A stretch of 64,000 nucleotides of DNA from Methanocella_A sp963769045 (lineage in GTDB: Archaea; Halobacteriota; Methanocellia; Methanocellales; Methanocellaceae): NCBI GenBank assembly GCA_963769045.1, contig CAVYKK010000014.1, forward strand, positions 1 to 64,000, given 5' to 3'. Below the pieces are notes generated by a model, which did not search any database, had not been told where the DNA came from, and was given only the letters and a program-made list of their open reading frames with translations. This document shows, piece after piece, positions 36,463 through 50,639 of this stretch. Each line of letters opens with the position of its first letter. The stretch's first letter is position 1. The position numbers and the translations under genes are program-made.

Positions 36463-37718
36463 TCATCAACGGCACTGAGTTCGAGGAAGGCGACCGCGTG
36501 CGTGTCCTGCGGGACGGCATTACCTATGAGGGCATATTGATGCCTTCACGCAGTGGCAACATCGTGTTAAAGATGAAGAACGGCTACAATGCCGGCCTGG
36601 CACAGGAAGGCAGCAAGGTAGAGTTCATCGAGAAAGCGCAGCCGCCCTCGTTCAGGCTCGCCCCGCATGTGCACATCGGGAGGTCCGATCTGCCGAAGGT
36701 CTCTATCCTCTCGACCGGCGGTACCATCGCCAGCCGGGTAGACTACCGGACGGGCGCCGTATCCTCGCAGTTCACGCCCGACGACATCATGGACTCGATC
36801 CCGGAACTGACTGAGATCGCCAACTACAACGGCGAAGTGCTCAGCATGATCTTCAGCGAGGACATGGATGCCACTATCTGGCAAAAGCTCGCTCAGGCGG
36901 TATACCGTCATATCAAAGAGGGCGCGCAGGGCATCATTATTACTCATGGCACGGACACGCTGCAGTATACGGCCGCAGCGCTTTCCTTTATGGTGCAGTC
37001 TCCGGTCCCTGTCGTCCTCGTGGGCTCACAGCGGTCTTCCGACCGGCCGTCCAGCGACAATGCGATGAACGCGATCTGTGCGGCGACGGTCGCAGTCTCG
37101 GACATATCAGGCATCACCGTGGTCATGCACGGAGCGACTTCAGACGACTTCTGCTACGTGCACCGCGGCACTAAAGTAAGGAAGATGCATACATCCGCAC
37201 GGACCGCTTTCCAGACGGTGAATGAAGCGCCCATCGCCAGAGTGGATTATGGTACAAGGGCAATAACCATTCTCGATGACTATGTGAAACGCGGAGAAAA
37301 AGAGCTGGCGCTACGTGATCAAATAGAGCCCGGGTGTGCGTTAGTCAAGTTTTACCCCGGCATGTCATCCGATATCATCGACTATTACCAGGGCAAAGGG
37401 TACAAAGGGATTGTAATCGAGGGCACGGGTCTCGGTCATGTAAACCGGCAATGGATACCGGCGATTAAGAAAGCCATCGACGTGGGAATGACCATCGTGA
37501 TGACTTCCCAGTGCATCAACGGCCGCGTCTGCGACAGGGTCTATTCCACGGGCATCGACCTGATCAACGCAGGCGTGATCGAGGGCCAGGACATGCTCGC
37601 CGAGGTCGCGCTGGTCAAACTCATGTGGGTGCTTGGGCAAACACAGGAGAAAGATGAAGTGCGGCGTATGATGCAGACGGATATCGCAGGGGAGATCAAC
37701 TGGAGGTCGCCGGTATGA
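36459..37718 (+). CDS. gatD: Glutamyl-tRNA(Gln) amidotransferase subunit D
   Basis: Archaea-specific GatD: an L-asparaginase-type subunit that releases ammonia from glutamine or asparagine for the transamidation of Glu-tRNA(Gln). 419 residues. An N-terminal ~80-residue beta-barrel (EEGDRVRVLRDGITYEG) is followed by the asparaginase domain with the catalytic threonines in LSTGGTIASR and THGTDTLQYTA, plus the conserved VGSQRSSDRPSSD. Overlaps argH and gatE by 4 bases each, so stoichiometric expression with GatE is likely. Confidence 0.97.
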   Translation: MIINGTEFEEGDRVRVLRDGITYEGILMPSRSGNIVLKMKNGYNAGLAQEGSKVEFIEKAQPPSFRLAPHVHIGRSDLPKVSILSTGGTIASRVDYRTGAVSSQFTPDDIMDSIPELTEIANYNGEVLSMIFSEDMDATIWQKLAQAVYRHIKEGAQGIIITHGTDTLQYTAAALSFMVQSPVPVVLVGSQRSSDRPSSDNAMNAICAATVAVSDISGITVVMHGATSDDFCYVHRGTKVRKMHTSARTAFQTVNEAPIARVDYGTRAITILDDYVKRGEKELALRDQIEPGCALVKFYPGMSSDIIDYYQGKGYKGIVIEGTGLGHVNRQWIPAIKKAIDVGMTIVMTSQCINGRVCDRVYSTGIDLINAGVIEGQDMLAEVALVKLMWVLGQTQEKDEVRRMMQTDIAGEINWRSPV

Positions 37719-39601
37719 TAGACTACAAAGCTATAGGGCTGAAGTCCGGGCTGGAGATCCACCAGCAGCTTGCTTCGCGGACAAAGCTGTTCTGCTGCTG
37801 CCCTAACGAGATCAGGAAGGCCGAGGACTCGGACTTCGAGTTCTTCCGGTACCTGCGCGCCAGGGAAAGCGAGATGGGCGAAGTCGACCGGGCGGCGGCA
37901 GAGCAGGCCATGACGCGGAAAAAATTCATCTATAAAGCGTATGACACGACCTGCCTCATCGAGAACGACGAAGAGCCTCCGATGCCGCTGAACCATGAGG
38001 CACTGGATATAGCGCTAAAGGCATCGGTACTATTCAACATGAAGCCGGCCGACGAGGTATTCACCATGCGTAAGATCGTGGTGGACGGCTCGAATACCAC
38101 CGGCTTCCAGCGTACTTGCTTCGTAGCCTCTAATGGCTTTATAGAGACGCCCTCCGGGAAAGTCGGCATGGACACCCTGTGCCTGGAGGAAGATGCGGCC
38201 TCTAAGGTGGAGACAAAGGCCGACGCGACCATCTATTCGCTGGACAGGCTGGGCATACCGCTGATCGAGGTCGCGACCGCACCCGACATCAAGACGCCGG
38301 CACAGGCAAGGGAAGTGGCCCTGGCCATCGGCACGCTGTTGCGATCGCTCAAGGTGAGACGCGGCCTGGGCACGATAAGGCAGGATGTGAACGTATCAAT
38401 CGCTAAAGGTGCCCGCGTGGAGATCAAGGGCGTACAGGCGCTGGACCTCATCGAGCTCGTCGTCGAAAAGGAGGCACAGAGACAGATCAATCTTCTGGCC
38501 ATCCGTGACGAACTGCTGGCGAGAGGCGCTAAAGTACAGGACGAGATCATTGATCTTACAGACCTTTTCAAAGGCACGGAATCAAAGGTTGTCAAGAAAG
38601 CCCTGTCTGCAGGAGGCGTGATCTATGCCATCAAGATGCCAGGGTTCAGAGGCCAGATCGGGCGAGAGATACTGCCGGGCAGGCGTCTCGGCACCGAGTT
38701 CTCAGACAGGGCAAAGCGTGCCGCTGGCGTGGGAGGCATCTTCCACTCAGACGAGCTGCCTAACTATGGGATCACTCAGGCAGAGGTTGACGCAGTCTGC
38801 CAGAAACTCGGGCTGGCCGGGGACGATGCGTTCGTCCTGGTGGCGGATACTAAGACAAAATCTAAAACGGCTATGGAAGCCGTCATCCGCAGGGCCAGGG
38901 AAGCGCTGGTCGGCATACCCGAGGAAACCAGGGGCGCGCAGCCCAACGGCAATTCCGAGTACATGCGTCCACTGCCTGGCCGGGCGAGGATGTATCCTGA
39001 GACGGACGTGCCATCTGTGCTCGTCACCCGGGAGCACATGGCGAAGATCAGACAGGAAATGCCAGAGCTGCTCAGCGAAAAGAAGCAGCGGTTCGTGAAA
39101 CAGTATGGGCTTAACGAAGAGATGGCCCATGCGCTGGCCTATTCCCCTGAGAACGAGACCTTCGAGGAGCTAGCTAAAGTTTCCGGAAACCCGACGCTGG
39201 TAGCACGGACCATGCTGGGCACTTTAATAGAGCTGCGCAGGGACGGCGTGCCCACCGAGAACATCACGGAGAATGAGCTGAAAGACGTCTTCAGGCGGGT
39301 GAATGATGGCAAGATCGCGAAGGAGGCTATCCCGAACGTGCTTAAAGAGACGGCACTGCAGCCGGATAAAGGCGTTGAGGGCGCGATCGGACGGCTGGGC
39401 CTCGGCGGCATTGGGGAGGAAGAGGTAAGAAGGATCATCGGCGACATCGTCCACGAAAAGCATGACTACGTGAAAGAGAAGGGAGACGCTTCCATGAGCG
39501 GCCTGATGGGCCTGGCGATGGCGAAGCTTAGGGGCAAGGCAGACGGCAAGATGATCAACAGGATACTGAAAGAGAAAATCCAGGAAGAGCAGAAAAAATA
39601 A
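37715..39601 (+). CDS. gatE: Glutamyl-tRNA(Gln) amidotransferase subunit E
   Basis: GatE activates and amidates Glu-tRNA(Gln) using ammonia from GatD. 628 residues. The N-terminal GatB-like catalytic core starts with GLKSGLEIHQQL, which places a metal-site His, then CLIENDEEPP, FQRTCFVASNG, and IRQDVNVSIAKGARVEIKG. The archaeal AspRS-like insertion lies at about 280-400, and helical plus YqeY tail domains end with KMINRILKEKIQ. Terminal gene of the operon; it converges on a small membrane gene 3 bases away. Confidence 0.97.
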   Translation: MIDYKAIGLKSGLEIHQQLASRTKLFCCCPNEIRKAEDSDFEFFRYLRARESEMGEVDRAAAEQAMTRKKFIYKAYDTTCLIENDEEPPMPLNHEALDIALKASVLFNMKPADEVFTMRKIVVDGSNTTGFQRTCFVASNGFIETPSGKVGMDTLCLEEDAASKVETKADATIYSLDRLGIPLIEVATAPDIKTPAQAREVALAIGTLLRSLKVRRGLGTIRQDVNVSIAKGARVEIKGVQALDLIELVVEKEAQRQINLLAIRDELLARGAKVQDEIIDLTDLFKGTESKVVKKALSAGGVIYAIKMPGFRGQIGREILPGRRLGTEFSDRAKRAAGVGGIFHSDELPNYGITQAEVDAVCQKLGLAGDDAFVLVADTKTKSKTAMEAVIRRAREALVGIPEETRGAQPNGNSEYMRPLPGRARMYPETDVPSVLVTREHMAKIRQEMPELLSEKKQRFVKQYGLNEEMAHALAYSPENETFEELAKVSGNPTLVARTMLGTLIELRRDGVPTENITENELKDVFRRVNDGKIAKEAIPNVLKETALQPDKGVEGAIGRLGLGGIGEEEVRRIIGDIVHEKHDYVKEKGDASMSGLMGLAMAKLRGKADGKMINRILKEKIQEEQKK

Positions 39602-39604
39602 TGC

Positions 39605-40078
39605 TCACTGCGGCGGGCCGAAGATATCCCCGAACTTTTTTACCCGGTACAGGTCTTTTATCCAGAATAGTACAATCAGGGTGGCTATTGATACGACTAT
39701 GATAGGTAACGTGCCAATCATCAGCCCATGGTTCATCGCTGACATGGCCGGGAGTGCGATTCCCACCAGTGAGATGAAGAACAGCGCCAGCCAGCCCATG
39801 AACTCGATGTTCCATAGCTTTAATGCTACATAGGCGCCCAGCGCCATATACACGATGGCCAGTGCAGCTGCGACCTTGAAGTCGATGCCGGCAATATCGG
39901 CATTTAGCGCAGTATACATGCCGAATGATACGATGGCAATGAAGAATAGTACGGCGATTATTTTACTGGTGATGACTTTCAGGCCTGCGTGCTTTACAGT
40001 CAGGTCGATTCTTTTACCGGGCCCTGCTTTTTTGGCATTGATATCGCCGAGTTCCTTTTCCAGGTCTTTCAGATCCAT
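39605..40078 (-). CDS. Four-helix membrane protein, unknown function
   Basis: A ~157-residue protein: a charged ~40-residue cytoplasmic N-terminus (MDLKDLEKELGDINAKKAG) followed by four hydrophobic segments at about 38-56, 66-84, 89-108 and 114-136, and a short basic C-terminal tail. The start at 40078 (GTGAG upstream) is preferred over 40093. No family recognised. Its stop is 3 bases from the gatE stop on the opposite strand. Confidence 0.65.
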   Translation of the reverse strand: MDLKDLEKELGDINAKKAGPGKRIDLTVKHAGLKVITSKIIAVLFFIAIVSFGMYTALNADIAGIDFKVAAALAIVYMALGAYVALKLWNIEFMGWLALFFISLVGIALPAMSAMNHGLMIGTLPIIVVSIATLIVLFWIKDLYRVKKFGDIFGPPQ

Positions 40079-40155
40079 AGCGCTCACTATCAATAAAGCG
40101 ACAGAAGATTAATGAAGTTTGCGATATTACGGCGGGACAGGTTCCTGGCGCTGTT

Positions 40156-41061
40156 TTACACAGTATATTTTACCAGGCCGGACGGGGGCTGCACATCGCC
40201 CACGATATCGTATCTCGGGTCAATGTATGCCCGTATGAATACAGCCCGTGCCTGGTTCGCTTCCAGCCTCAGGAAATCCACGACGGGATAATAAACGATA
40301 TAATCGTGCGAGGCGCCGTATTTCCAGCAGTAGCTGCCGCCCTTTATCTCAGTGAAGTACTCTTTGTTGTACTCATAGCCATCCATATAACGCTGAACAT
40401 GACTGTCATTCAAAGCGATAGCAACGAACTCCTGCATTTGCTCATCGGTCATATTTGCCGACGGGTTGTAGCCCGTATCGACTATGGTGACATTCATCAG
40501 GTTTTCGACCGGCCACTCATCGCTACGGTTAGTTTCCCGAATTAACACGCCCCGGGTATCCGTCGCATAAGTATAGTTGCCTGATACTATTCCGGGCCGT
40601 ACCGTGTAGCCGATATACGTCACACGTTTCTGATCAGGGTCGACGAAAGCGTACATATTGATCCCTTCGTCCTCCCGTTCGCCGATGATGTATTCCACGG
40701 CAGGTAACACTTTATAATAGTGAGGGACAAAAATGCCATACGATAATTCCGGGTTTCTTTCAAGATACCTGGTCGTCGTGACTTCACCGATAGCATAGGT
40801 CTTGTTTATTAAAAAATTCTCGATGAGGTCAAGCTTCTCTTTTACAAAGAAGTCGTTCTGAGAGATGAAGAAGAGATTATATGCCTTATCTGTTTCTATC
40901 GTTAGTCCCTCAGTAAACATTGCATTGGGGTCTAACGGATAAAACAGCTCGCACCCGGGTAAATAATTGAGAATGCCGGGAAAGAAGTGTATGATTAATA
41001 AAGCTATGACAATGAGCGAAATAGCGATAAGACTGGTAACCAATAAGTTCTTTTTATCCAT
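40156..41061 (-). CDS. Membrane-anchored extracytoplasmic hypothetical protein
   Basis: A 301-residue protein with one N-terminal membrane helix (about residues 8-27, TSLIAISLIVIALLIIHFF) and a large outside domain with many N-x-T/S sequons (NKTY, NYTY, NRSD, NVTI, NMTD, NDSH), consistent with an S-layer-associated glycoprotein. The last third contains YDIVGDVQPPSGLVKYTV. No enzyme motif. It lies upstream of the 5S gene on the plus-strand map and is transcribed away from the rRNA operon's end. Confidence 0.65.
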   Translation of the reverse strand: MDKKNLLVTSLIAISLIVIALLIIHFFPGILNYLPGCELFYPLDPNAMFTEGLTIETDKAYNLFFISQNDFFVKEKLDLIENFLINKTYAIGEVTTTRYLERNPELSYGIFVPHYYKVLPAVEYIIGEREDEGINMYAFVDPDQKRVTYIGYTVRPGIVSGNYTYATDTRGVLIRETNRSDEWPVENLMNVTIVDTGYNPSANMTDEQMQEFVAIALNDSHVQRYMDGYEYNKEYFTEIKGGSYCWKYGASHDYIVYYPVVDFLRLEANQARAVFIRAYIDPRYDIVGDVQPPSGLVKYTV

Positions 41062-41168
41062 GATATACCGTTCAAGTATGCTATTGCAGTGTTACAGTAT
41101 CAGGATATTAAAAGGTTTTATCACAATCGATTAACCTGTTTAAAAAGTTGTTTGGTTTTGGTTGGGTT

Positions 41169-41286
41169 TGGCGGCTTGGCGTGGTTCCCGAGGACTCGCG
41201 TACCTTAGTACAGCATGCTACGTGCCTGGGCTTAACTTCCGGGTTCGGAAAGGGACCGGGTGTCTCCCCAGGGCTGTGGCCGCCAA
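41169..41286 (-). rRNA. 5S ribosomal RNA
   Basis: On the minus strand the sequence begins TTGGCGGCCACAGCCCTGGG, contains CCGAACCCGGAAGTTAAGCC, and ends with GCCAAGCCGCCAA, whose ends pair. About 118 bases. Last gene of the rRNA operon. Ends estimated from the closing stem. Confidence 0.92.
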
Positions 41287-41439
41287 AACCAACACATGAT
41301 AATGAGATTGGTTTTGGCCAGTCAAACATGTGATAAGCATTTTGACTAGCAGTTTTGCCATTGTTCGTGTTGTGTGTACACTTTGTTGTCTTTGGATTTC
41401 GCTTTGGAAGGTAACACCATAGTGTGTTGATCCTTGTGT

Positions 41440-44362
<2,923 letters not shown>

Positions 44363-44713
44363 AGACATTACTACACAATTAAATTTTATTTCTTAATTGT
44401 CTGTATATTCAAAGATCCCGACTCCTCAATGCTTTACAGCACGTTGGATTCGGCATACTCTGGCATTACATTCCAATTCAGCGTCCAAAGACAATCATGT
44501 ACACAGCTTCAACCCCCAACCTGGGCAAACAAGCGGGGTCAGCTCTTCCCCATCAACATTACTCGATGGGTGCATCAAACATCATGATTATATGATGAAA
44601 GTTAACCTTTGTGAATATTCGCGTCCCTTCTGCGGGCGCGAGCATCTTACAGGCACGCAAACCATTTAAAGGTTTCGGCGTGCGTTGTATCGCTTTTTTT
44701 CTGTTAGCGATAG

Positions 44714-44786
44714 TGGACTTGTTGGGATTTGAACCCAAGGCCTCCGCCTTGCAAAGGCGGCGCTCTTCCAACTGAGCTACAAGCCC
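44714..44786 (-). tRNA. tRNA-Ala (anticodon TGC)
   Basis: A 73-base cloverleaf between 16S and 23S: acceptor GGGCTTG/CAAGTCC with the G3:U70 pair that defines alanine tRNA, D-arm TAGCTCAGTTGGAAGAGC, anticodon loop TTTGCAA (anticodon TGC), T-arm GGGTTCAAATCCC, and discriminator A. The 3' CCA is not encoded. tRNA-Ala in the 16S-23S spacer is common in euryarchaea. Confidence 0.97.
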
Positions 44787-44917
44787 AATGGAGCCCTGCG
44801 GTTTTTTCCCACAAGCATCCTTTTTCACTTTTATCGTTTGACTGGTTGTTTTTCGACTCCTGGCCGACTACTCCCTTGTCCCTCGTGAAGGGTATGAACC
44901 CTAAGGGTTCAAAATGT

Positions 44918-46392
<1,475 letters not shown>

Positions 46393-47096
46393 TACGCACA
46401 CTAAAATTTATACGTAGATGCCAAAGCATCAGATTGATCTACCAAAGAAGCCTAAATGTCTTAGTAGATATACTACTAAAGGAATACACGGTACACCACA
46501 CACTTACCATAATGCAATGGCTCGTATGTACATGACACACTATATTCATTCAACACTTCTTAGCAGATAATTCAGAGAATTACCGGCCAGGAAATATCGA
46601 ACAACCAACCAAACATCAGATCCACGACCACACCCCATAGGAGAGCGCCCCTCAGATCCTCACTAATATGCCGCAGTCTTAGAACAGCCACTCATCCCGT
46701 GCTGACGCACTGGGTCTGGGCCGTATGAGCAGACCACGGCTAATGATTTTAACATTTTCCCGAAATTTCTCGGGAATGATATATTGGCACGCTATCATAC
46801 TTATATCTTTTCGTTGACAGCGTTTCCATACGCGTCATTGCATGCATTTGTCGCAATGCCGCGCGGGATTACATCTTAAGCCATCCATCGTATTTAAAGT
46901 TTATCGCCGACGGATGCGAAAGCCGTAATATATTGTCAGTTTTTAAACCAGCCAGAGACAAATCGGGCTGACAACGCCAATGGCAATGTACAGCGGCATG
47001 GTTGAGCGTGTCAACCGTCGTTTGCACATGCGCCACGCGCGAGACTAAAAAAGGCATTTTTCGTAGATATAGTTTTCGCCCTGGAGCGCCTGATTA
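46393..47096 (-). promoter_or_regulatory. rRNA operon leader with two candidate TATA promoters
   Basis: About 700 bases without a credible gene. Reading towards 16S, TATA-like boxes occur at about 46891-46900 (ACTTTAAATA) and 46801-46810 (AAAGATATAA), suggesting tandem promoters as is common for rRNA operons. A small inverted repeat CCCGAAATTTCTCGGG lies at about 46763-46778, near the expected start point of the second. The rest probably forms the processing stem around 16S; its pairing partner downstream of 16S was not worked out. Confidence 0.5.
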
Positions 47097-49139
47097 TCAA
47101 TTACTGCCGTGATGAGCATCAGGGTAGCTTTTTCTGTTCCTTGCGTGCATGACGATCTGCCGGAGATCGATCAGCGCTGCTTTTATGGCTGCAGCAACGC
47201 TGTCGTAAATGTTGCCGCTGTAAAGGCACATGCCCTCCAGCTGATCACATTCCCCGGGAAGATCATCCGCCTGCAGGCCGGAGACCTCGAAACCTGTGTC
47301 GGGTATCGCACGGCCGCTGTCTGTCCCGATGATCAGGCCTTTAGCCCTGCCGGACATGTTGCACTGGAGCGTGAAGCCGAGGCCGTTTCTCCGCAGGCGG
47401 TAGAATGGCAGTGCGACCTCCCTGCCGTTGAAGACATTGTGGTAGCCGTCGCCTATCAGCAGGTACTCTTTGCCGGTCACCGAGCATTCCCGGGCGCCCA
47501 GATACGAAGTCATGACAGGGTACCCGTATGCCAGCATACGGTAGAAGCTGTCGCAGACGTCCAGCGCCGCCTCGTCGATCACCCGGAACATGGTGGCTAT
47601 CCCGCAGACCGAGCCTTTCTCAATGAGTCGGGTGCCGTGGATGTAGCTGGAGCAGCAGTTGAGGAAAAAGAACGGGACGTTACTCTCCTCAGCCAGCGAA
47701 AGGTCGGCATAGCCGTCAGGGCATTTCAGGCCCGGGCGCTCGCAGTGGCCTGCATAGTGCAATACGTCAAAGCCTTCGGTAAAGGTGTGCAGCAGGTCGC
47801 TGCGGCTGAGATTTGCCCTGACCTCTACGCTGGCGATCCCGTCGAGCTGGCGCTGGATGAGCAGAGATTCCTTTAGCATCGGCGAATCGTTGCAGACAAT
47901 ACACACTTCAGGCATCGCTCTGTCTCGCGGGTATTGCCGGCCGTTCCTTAGCGCGCCGATGCTCGAGGGTGACGCGTCGACCGGACAGCCGCCGGAAAAC
48001 CAGAGCTGATCCTGCGCACTGTAAAGTGACGGGAGCAATACGGTCTCTGCGGCATCTTGACACCCTCTCATCAGCGGGGCGCGTTGTGCCTGGTAATCTC
48101 TGACAGACAGCGTGACGACATCCCTTTCCGCGACAGGCGACCCGGCAGGCGCATATATGGCAGACAGCGATCGCATCATGAACGGCATAATCCCAATGCC
48201 GGACGGCACGGGGTCGACATAGGCGGCGGTATGCCAGGTATTAAATGCCCGGCCGGAGGACCGCAATCCACCCATATAGAGCCTGAAACGGTCCGGCATG
48301 CCCATGAGCATTATCTCTTCCGGCGCATAGCCAAGGATGGCCTGCACGTCGATGCCTGCCAGCCGCTTTCCGTTGGCTGCGCTATACCTTACGGCACAGT
48401 CCGTCTGGAAAGACCTGCCAAGCATCCGGCCGGCCCATTGCTCGAATTGTCGGGAACCCGCTGGCAAATCGACTGGCTCTCCCCTCAGATCGACAGACGG
48501 GCTGTCACCGATATCTACGGAGGCCCCGAGGTAATAGGATAACGGGGCGACCGCATAGAGGTATCGTAAGTCCGGAGGCAGACGGAAGGCGATCGGAGAG
48601 ACTGGCGTGTCCTGACTGGCACCTGCACCTGCAGGCAAGAGACTGATATCCGGGAGGTCCTGTCTGAAGAACGGATGGCTCCTCCATGGCGATAGCTTAT
48701 CCTTTATGGCGCAAAGCGAGGAAATACACTTGAACAGGGATTCCACATATCCGCCGGTCGTCATTGTGTACATGCACTTTCGCTTTATGCCGACGGACGC
48801 CATTGTCCGGCAGGGGCCCTGTGCCAGCAGTCTCGCTTTTCCCGCTGTAAATTCCAGGACACAGTCGTCTTCAGGCGATACGTACAGGCGGTCGCCTGTT
48901 TCGAGGACGACTGCCTGACGGTTGCCTTTTATCCGGTGCCTGCCGTATCCTGCGCAACGGACAGACTCTATGTCTTCCAGGTCGATAAGGTATGCCGCCC
49001 GCGCGCTGACAGTCAGCCCATCAATCGATGTCTCACTACAATAATCCACGGGGAAGGAAATCTCCGGCAGCCTTTCCGCCTCAATAGTCCGGCAACCCGT
49101 TCCTGCCCCGCATATCCCGGCACTGCTTTCGCTGAACAT
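47097..49139 (-). CDS. CHAT-domain (caspase-like) protein with large N-terminal region
   Basis: A 680-residue soluble protein. From about residue 420 it has the caspase/CHAT fold: CIVCNDSPMLKESLLIQRQL, then FDVLHYAGHCERPG with the catalytic His at 465, then VPFFFLNCCSSY with the nucleophile at Cys495 or 496, and AYGYPVMTSYLGAREC. This His/Cys pair is the peptidase dyad of the family. The first ~400 residues match no domain I know; they include LRYLYAVAPLSYYLGASV and YAPEEIMLMGMPDRF. CHAT proteases act in bacterial defence and regulated cleavage. No TPR, effector gene or transmembrane segment adjoins. It lies upstream of the rRNA operon. Confidence 0.75.
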   Translation of the reverse strand: MFSESSAGICGAGTGCRTIEAERLPEISFPVDYCSETSIDGLTVSARAAYLIDLEDIESVRCAGYGRHRIKGNRQAVVLETGDRLYVSPEDDCVLEFTAGKARLLAQGPCRTMASVGIKRKCMYTMTTGGYVESLFKCISSLCAIKDKLSPWRSHPFFRQDLPDISLLPAGAGASQDTPVSPIAFRLPPDLRYLYAVAPLSYYLGASVDIGDSPSVDLRGEPVDLPAGSRQFEQWAGRMLGRSFQTDCAVRYSAANGKRLAGIDVQAILGYAPEEIMLMGMPDRFRLYMGGLRSSGRAFNTWHTAAYVDPVPSGIGIMPFMMRSLSAIYAPAGSPVAERDVVTLSVRDYQAQRAPLMRGCQDAAETVLLPSLYSAQDQLWFSGGCPVDASPSSIGALRNGRQYPRDRAMPEVCIVCNDSPMLKESLLIQRQLDGIASVEVRANLSRSDLLHTFTEGFDVLHYAGHCERPGLKCPDGYADLSLAEESNVPFFFLNCCSSYIHGTRLIEKGSVCGIATMFRVIDEAALDVCDSFYRMLAYGYPVMTSYLGARECSVTGKEYLLIGDGYHNVFNGREVALPFYRLRRNGLGFTLQCNMSGRAKGLIIGTDSGRAIPDTGFEVSGLQADDLPGECDQLEGMCLYSGNIYDSVAAAIKAALIDLRQIVMHARNRKSYPDAHHGSN

Positions 49140-49270
49140 ATAACCCCCTCAGCACAATGCCCGACATATCGGGCGGTTGTGCAAGGAGTGTGGTAGCGAC
49201 TGATACCAGATATAAGTAATTTTAACTGATGTTAATTCTGCCGTTTAATCTTAAGGAACCAATATAATAC

Positions 49271-49681
49271 TCAGGGCTGGTACAGGAAAAAGGAAGCCTG
49301 TTTAAAATTCACACATCTCGAATGCCGGTAGAACCGGCCCAGGTCGGCGTGCTCCGACGAGAACGGACGGATGATGAGATCGGCCCCCGCCTTTGAGGCC
49401 ACTTCGGCGATGGAGCCTTGCATGTCGGGAGGCGGCCGGATCGAGTAGATCAGCACAGCTCCCTCATATAGGCTGAAGTCAGGGCGGAAGATGTCGTCCT
49501 TCACGTAACGGATGCCCGGGATACCCGGGTCGGTGACGTCGGTGCATATGAGGTCGAAGTGCTCCTGCAGCAGCAGGGCGACGTCCGGATGCCTGCCTAC
49601 CCCGACTTCCACGACACGAGCGCCGTGGGGGTAGTGAGAGCTAATGTACTCCGCAAGGCCATCATAACCTATAATGCCCAT
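49271..49681 (-). CDS. UPF0146 family protein, predicted methyltransferase-like
   Basis: A 136-residue archaeal UPF0146 protein with a shortened Rossmann methyltransferase look: VVEVGVGRHPDVALLL (SAM-like motif I), DLICTDVTDP, and the family signature LIYSIRPPPDMQ. Conserved in euryarchaea; biochemical role unknown. The start at 49681 (MGIIGYDG) is chosen by family length over 49702. Divergent from the GNAT gene, ~42 bases apart. Confidence 0.85.
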   Translation of the reverse strand: MGIIGYDGLAEYISSHYPHGARVVEVGVGRHPDVALLLQEHFDLICTDVTDPGIPGIRYVKDDIFRPDFSLYEGAVLIYSIRPPPDMQGSIAEVASKAGADLIIRPFSSEHADLGRFYRHSRCVNFKQASFFLYQP

Positions 49682-49723
49682 GAGCCTCCATATGATGATC
49701 AAAATGGTAAATACTTACGGGTG

Positions 49724-50179
49724 ATGTCGCTGATCAATATCAGGCTGTTCGAGCTCAGTGATTCCCGGGACATCCTCGAGATAGAGGAAGCCATTTTCAA
49801 CGAGCCGAACCCGTTGCTGTACCAGATGATGGAGAGTCTCCCCTCGGAGGGCTTTCTGGTAGCCGAATGTGACGGGGCAGTCTGTGGCTATATCGTGGGC
49901 ACTATCTTCATGGACGAGGCACGAGTGCTGCTGCTGGCGGTAAAAGAGAATTACCGTCACAAGAAGATCGGTACGGAACTGATGAACACGTTTATCGGCT
50001 CGATACAGGGCCGGGCCAATATGGTCCGCCTCGAGGTGCGGAGCAACAACCTCGCGGCCCAGACGTTCTATTTCAAGCTGGGCTTCCGGTTCATCGGGAT
50101 AGTGAGCAACTACTACAAGAACGGCGACAGCGCCTATATCATGGTCAAGCCTTTAGACCGGCTAACGCTTTTTCTCTGA
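49724..50179 (+). CDS. GNAT-family N-acetyltransferase (RimI-like)
   Basis: A 151-residue acetyltransferase. The acetyl-CoA motif A is LLLAVKENYRHKKIGTELMN (R/Q-x-x-G-x-G/A type), followed by VRLEVRSNNLAAQTFYFKLGF and FIGIVSNYYKNGDSAYIM, the RimI/Naa10-like hallmarks for acetylating protein N-termini. The frame extends further upstream, but the domain begins at MSLINIRLFE, so 49724 is used. Its 3' end overlaps the convergent UPF0058 gene by 35 bases. Confidence 0.88.
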   Translation: MSLINIRLFELSDSRDILEIEEAIFNEPNPLLYQMMESLPSEGFLVAECDGAVCGYIVGTIFMDEARVLLLAVKENYRHKKIGTELMNTFIGSIQGRANMVRLEVRSNNLAAQTFYFKLGFRFIGIVSNYYKNGDSAYIMVKPLDRLTLFL

Positions 50180-50420
50180 TGCCGGAGGTCTCGAGGCGTT
50201 TCCCCGCCGGGATGGTTCCGGTGCCGACAGCCCGGGAGATTTCCTCTCCCAGGGTAAAGATCGCCCGCTTATGGTCTTTTTTGCTGCGGTGCACATGCGC
50301 CGGGCTGATACGAAGCGCCTCGTAGCCGCTGAAGTCAACGCCCGGGTGTCCGGCCTCGATATGCCGTTTCACCTGCGCCATCACGCTGTGAATGTAAAGT
50401 AGCTCCTCTTTCTGCACCAT
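50145..50420 (-). CDS. UPF0058 family protein
   Basis: A 91-residue euryarchaeal UPF0058 protein: MVQKEELLYIHSVMAQVKRH, then SPAHVHRSKKDHKRAIFTLG. Small, basic, helical and of unknown role. The start at 50420 is taken because the family begins at this methionine. Overlaps the GNAT gene tail-to-tail. Confidence 0.85.
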   Translation of the reverse strand: MVQKEELLYIHSVMAQVKRHIEAGHPGVDFSGYEALRISPAHVHRSKKDHKRAIFTLGEEISRAVGTGTIPAGKRLETSGIREKALAGLKA

Positions 50421-50566
50421 ATCGCTCCTGCGCCCCGCAGGGCCGATCATTGTTACAATAAATGGGGTATATACTTATTGGTAACAGATACGGTTGAATT
50501 TATGGCGATATTGCCTGTAGAACAGATAATTGCCGTTTATTTAAAAAAATAGAAAAGCAGCGAGTG

Positions 50567-50639
50567 CGCTCGCAAAGCGAGCGACATTTACTCGCTGGGG
50601 CCAGCGATTTACGCTCGCTTCGCGAGCGTCATTCGCTGG
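50567..50639 (-). terminator. Double hairpin at the 3' end of dnaG
   Basis: CCAGCGA (50601-50607) pairs with TCGCTGG (50633-50639), enclosing ACGCTCGC/GCGAGCGT with a three-base loop; the dnaG stop lies inside it. A second hairpin, CGCTCGC(AAA)GCGAGCG, follows at 50567-50583, then ATTTTTTTAAAT-rich sequence. Likely terminator or 3' end stabiliser. Confidence 0.6.
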
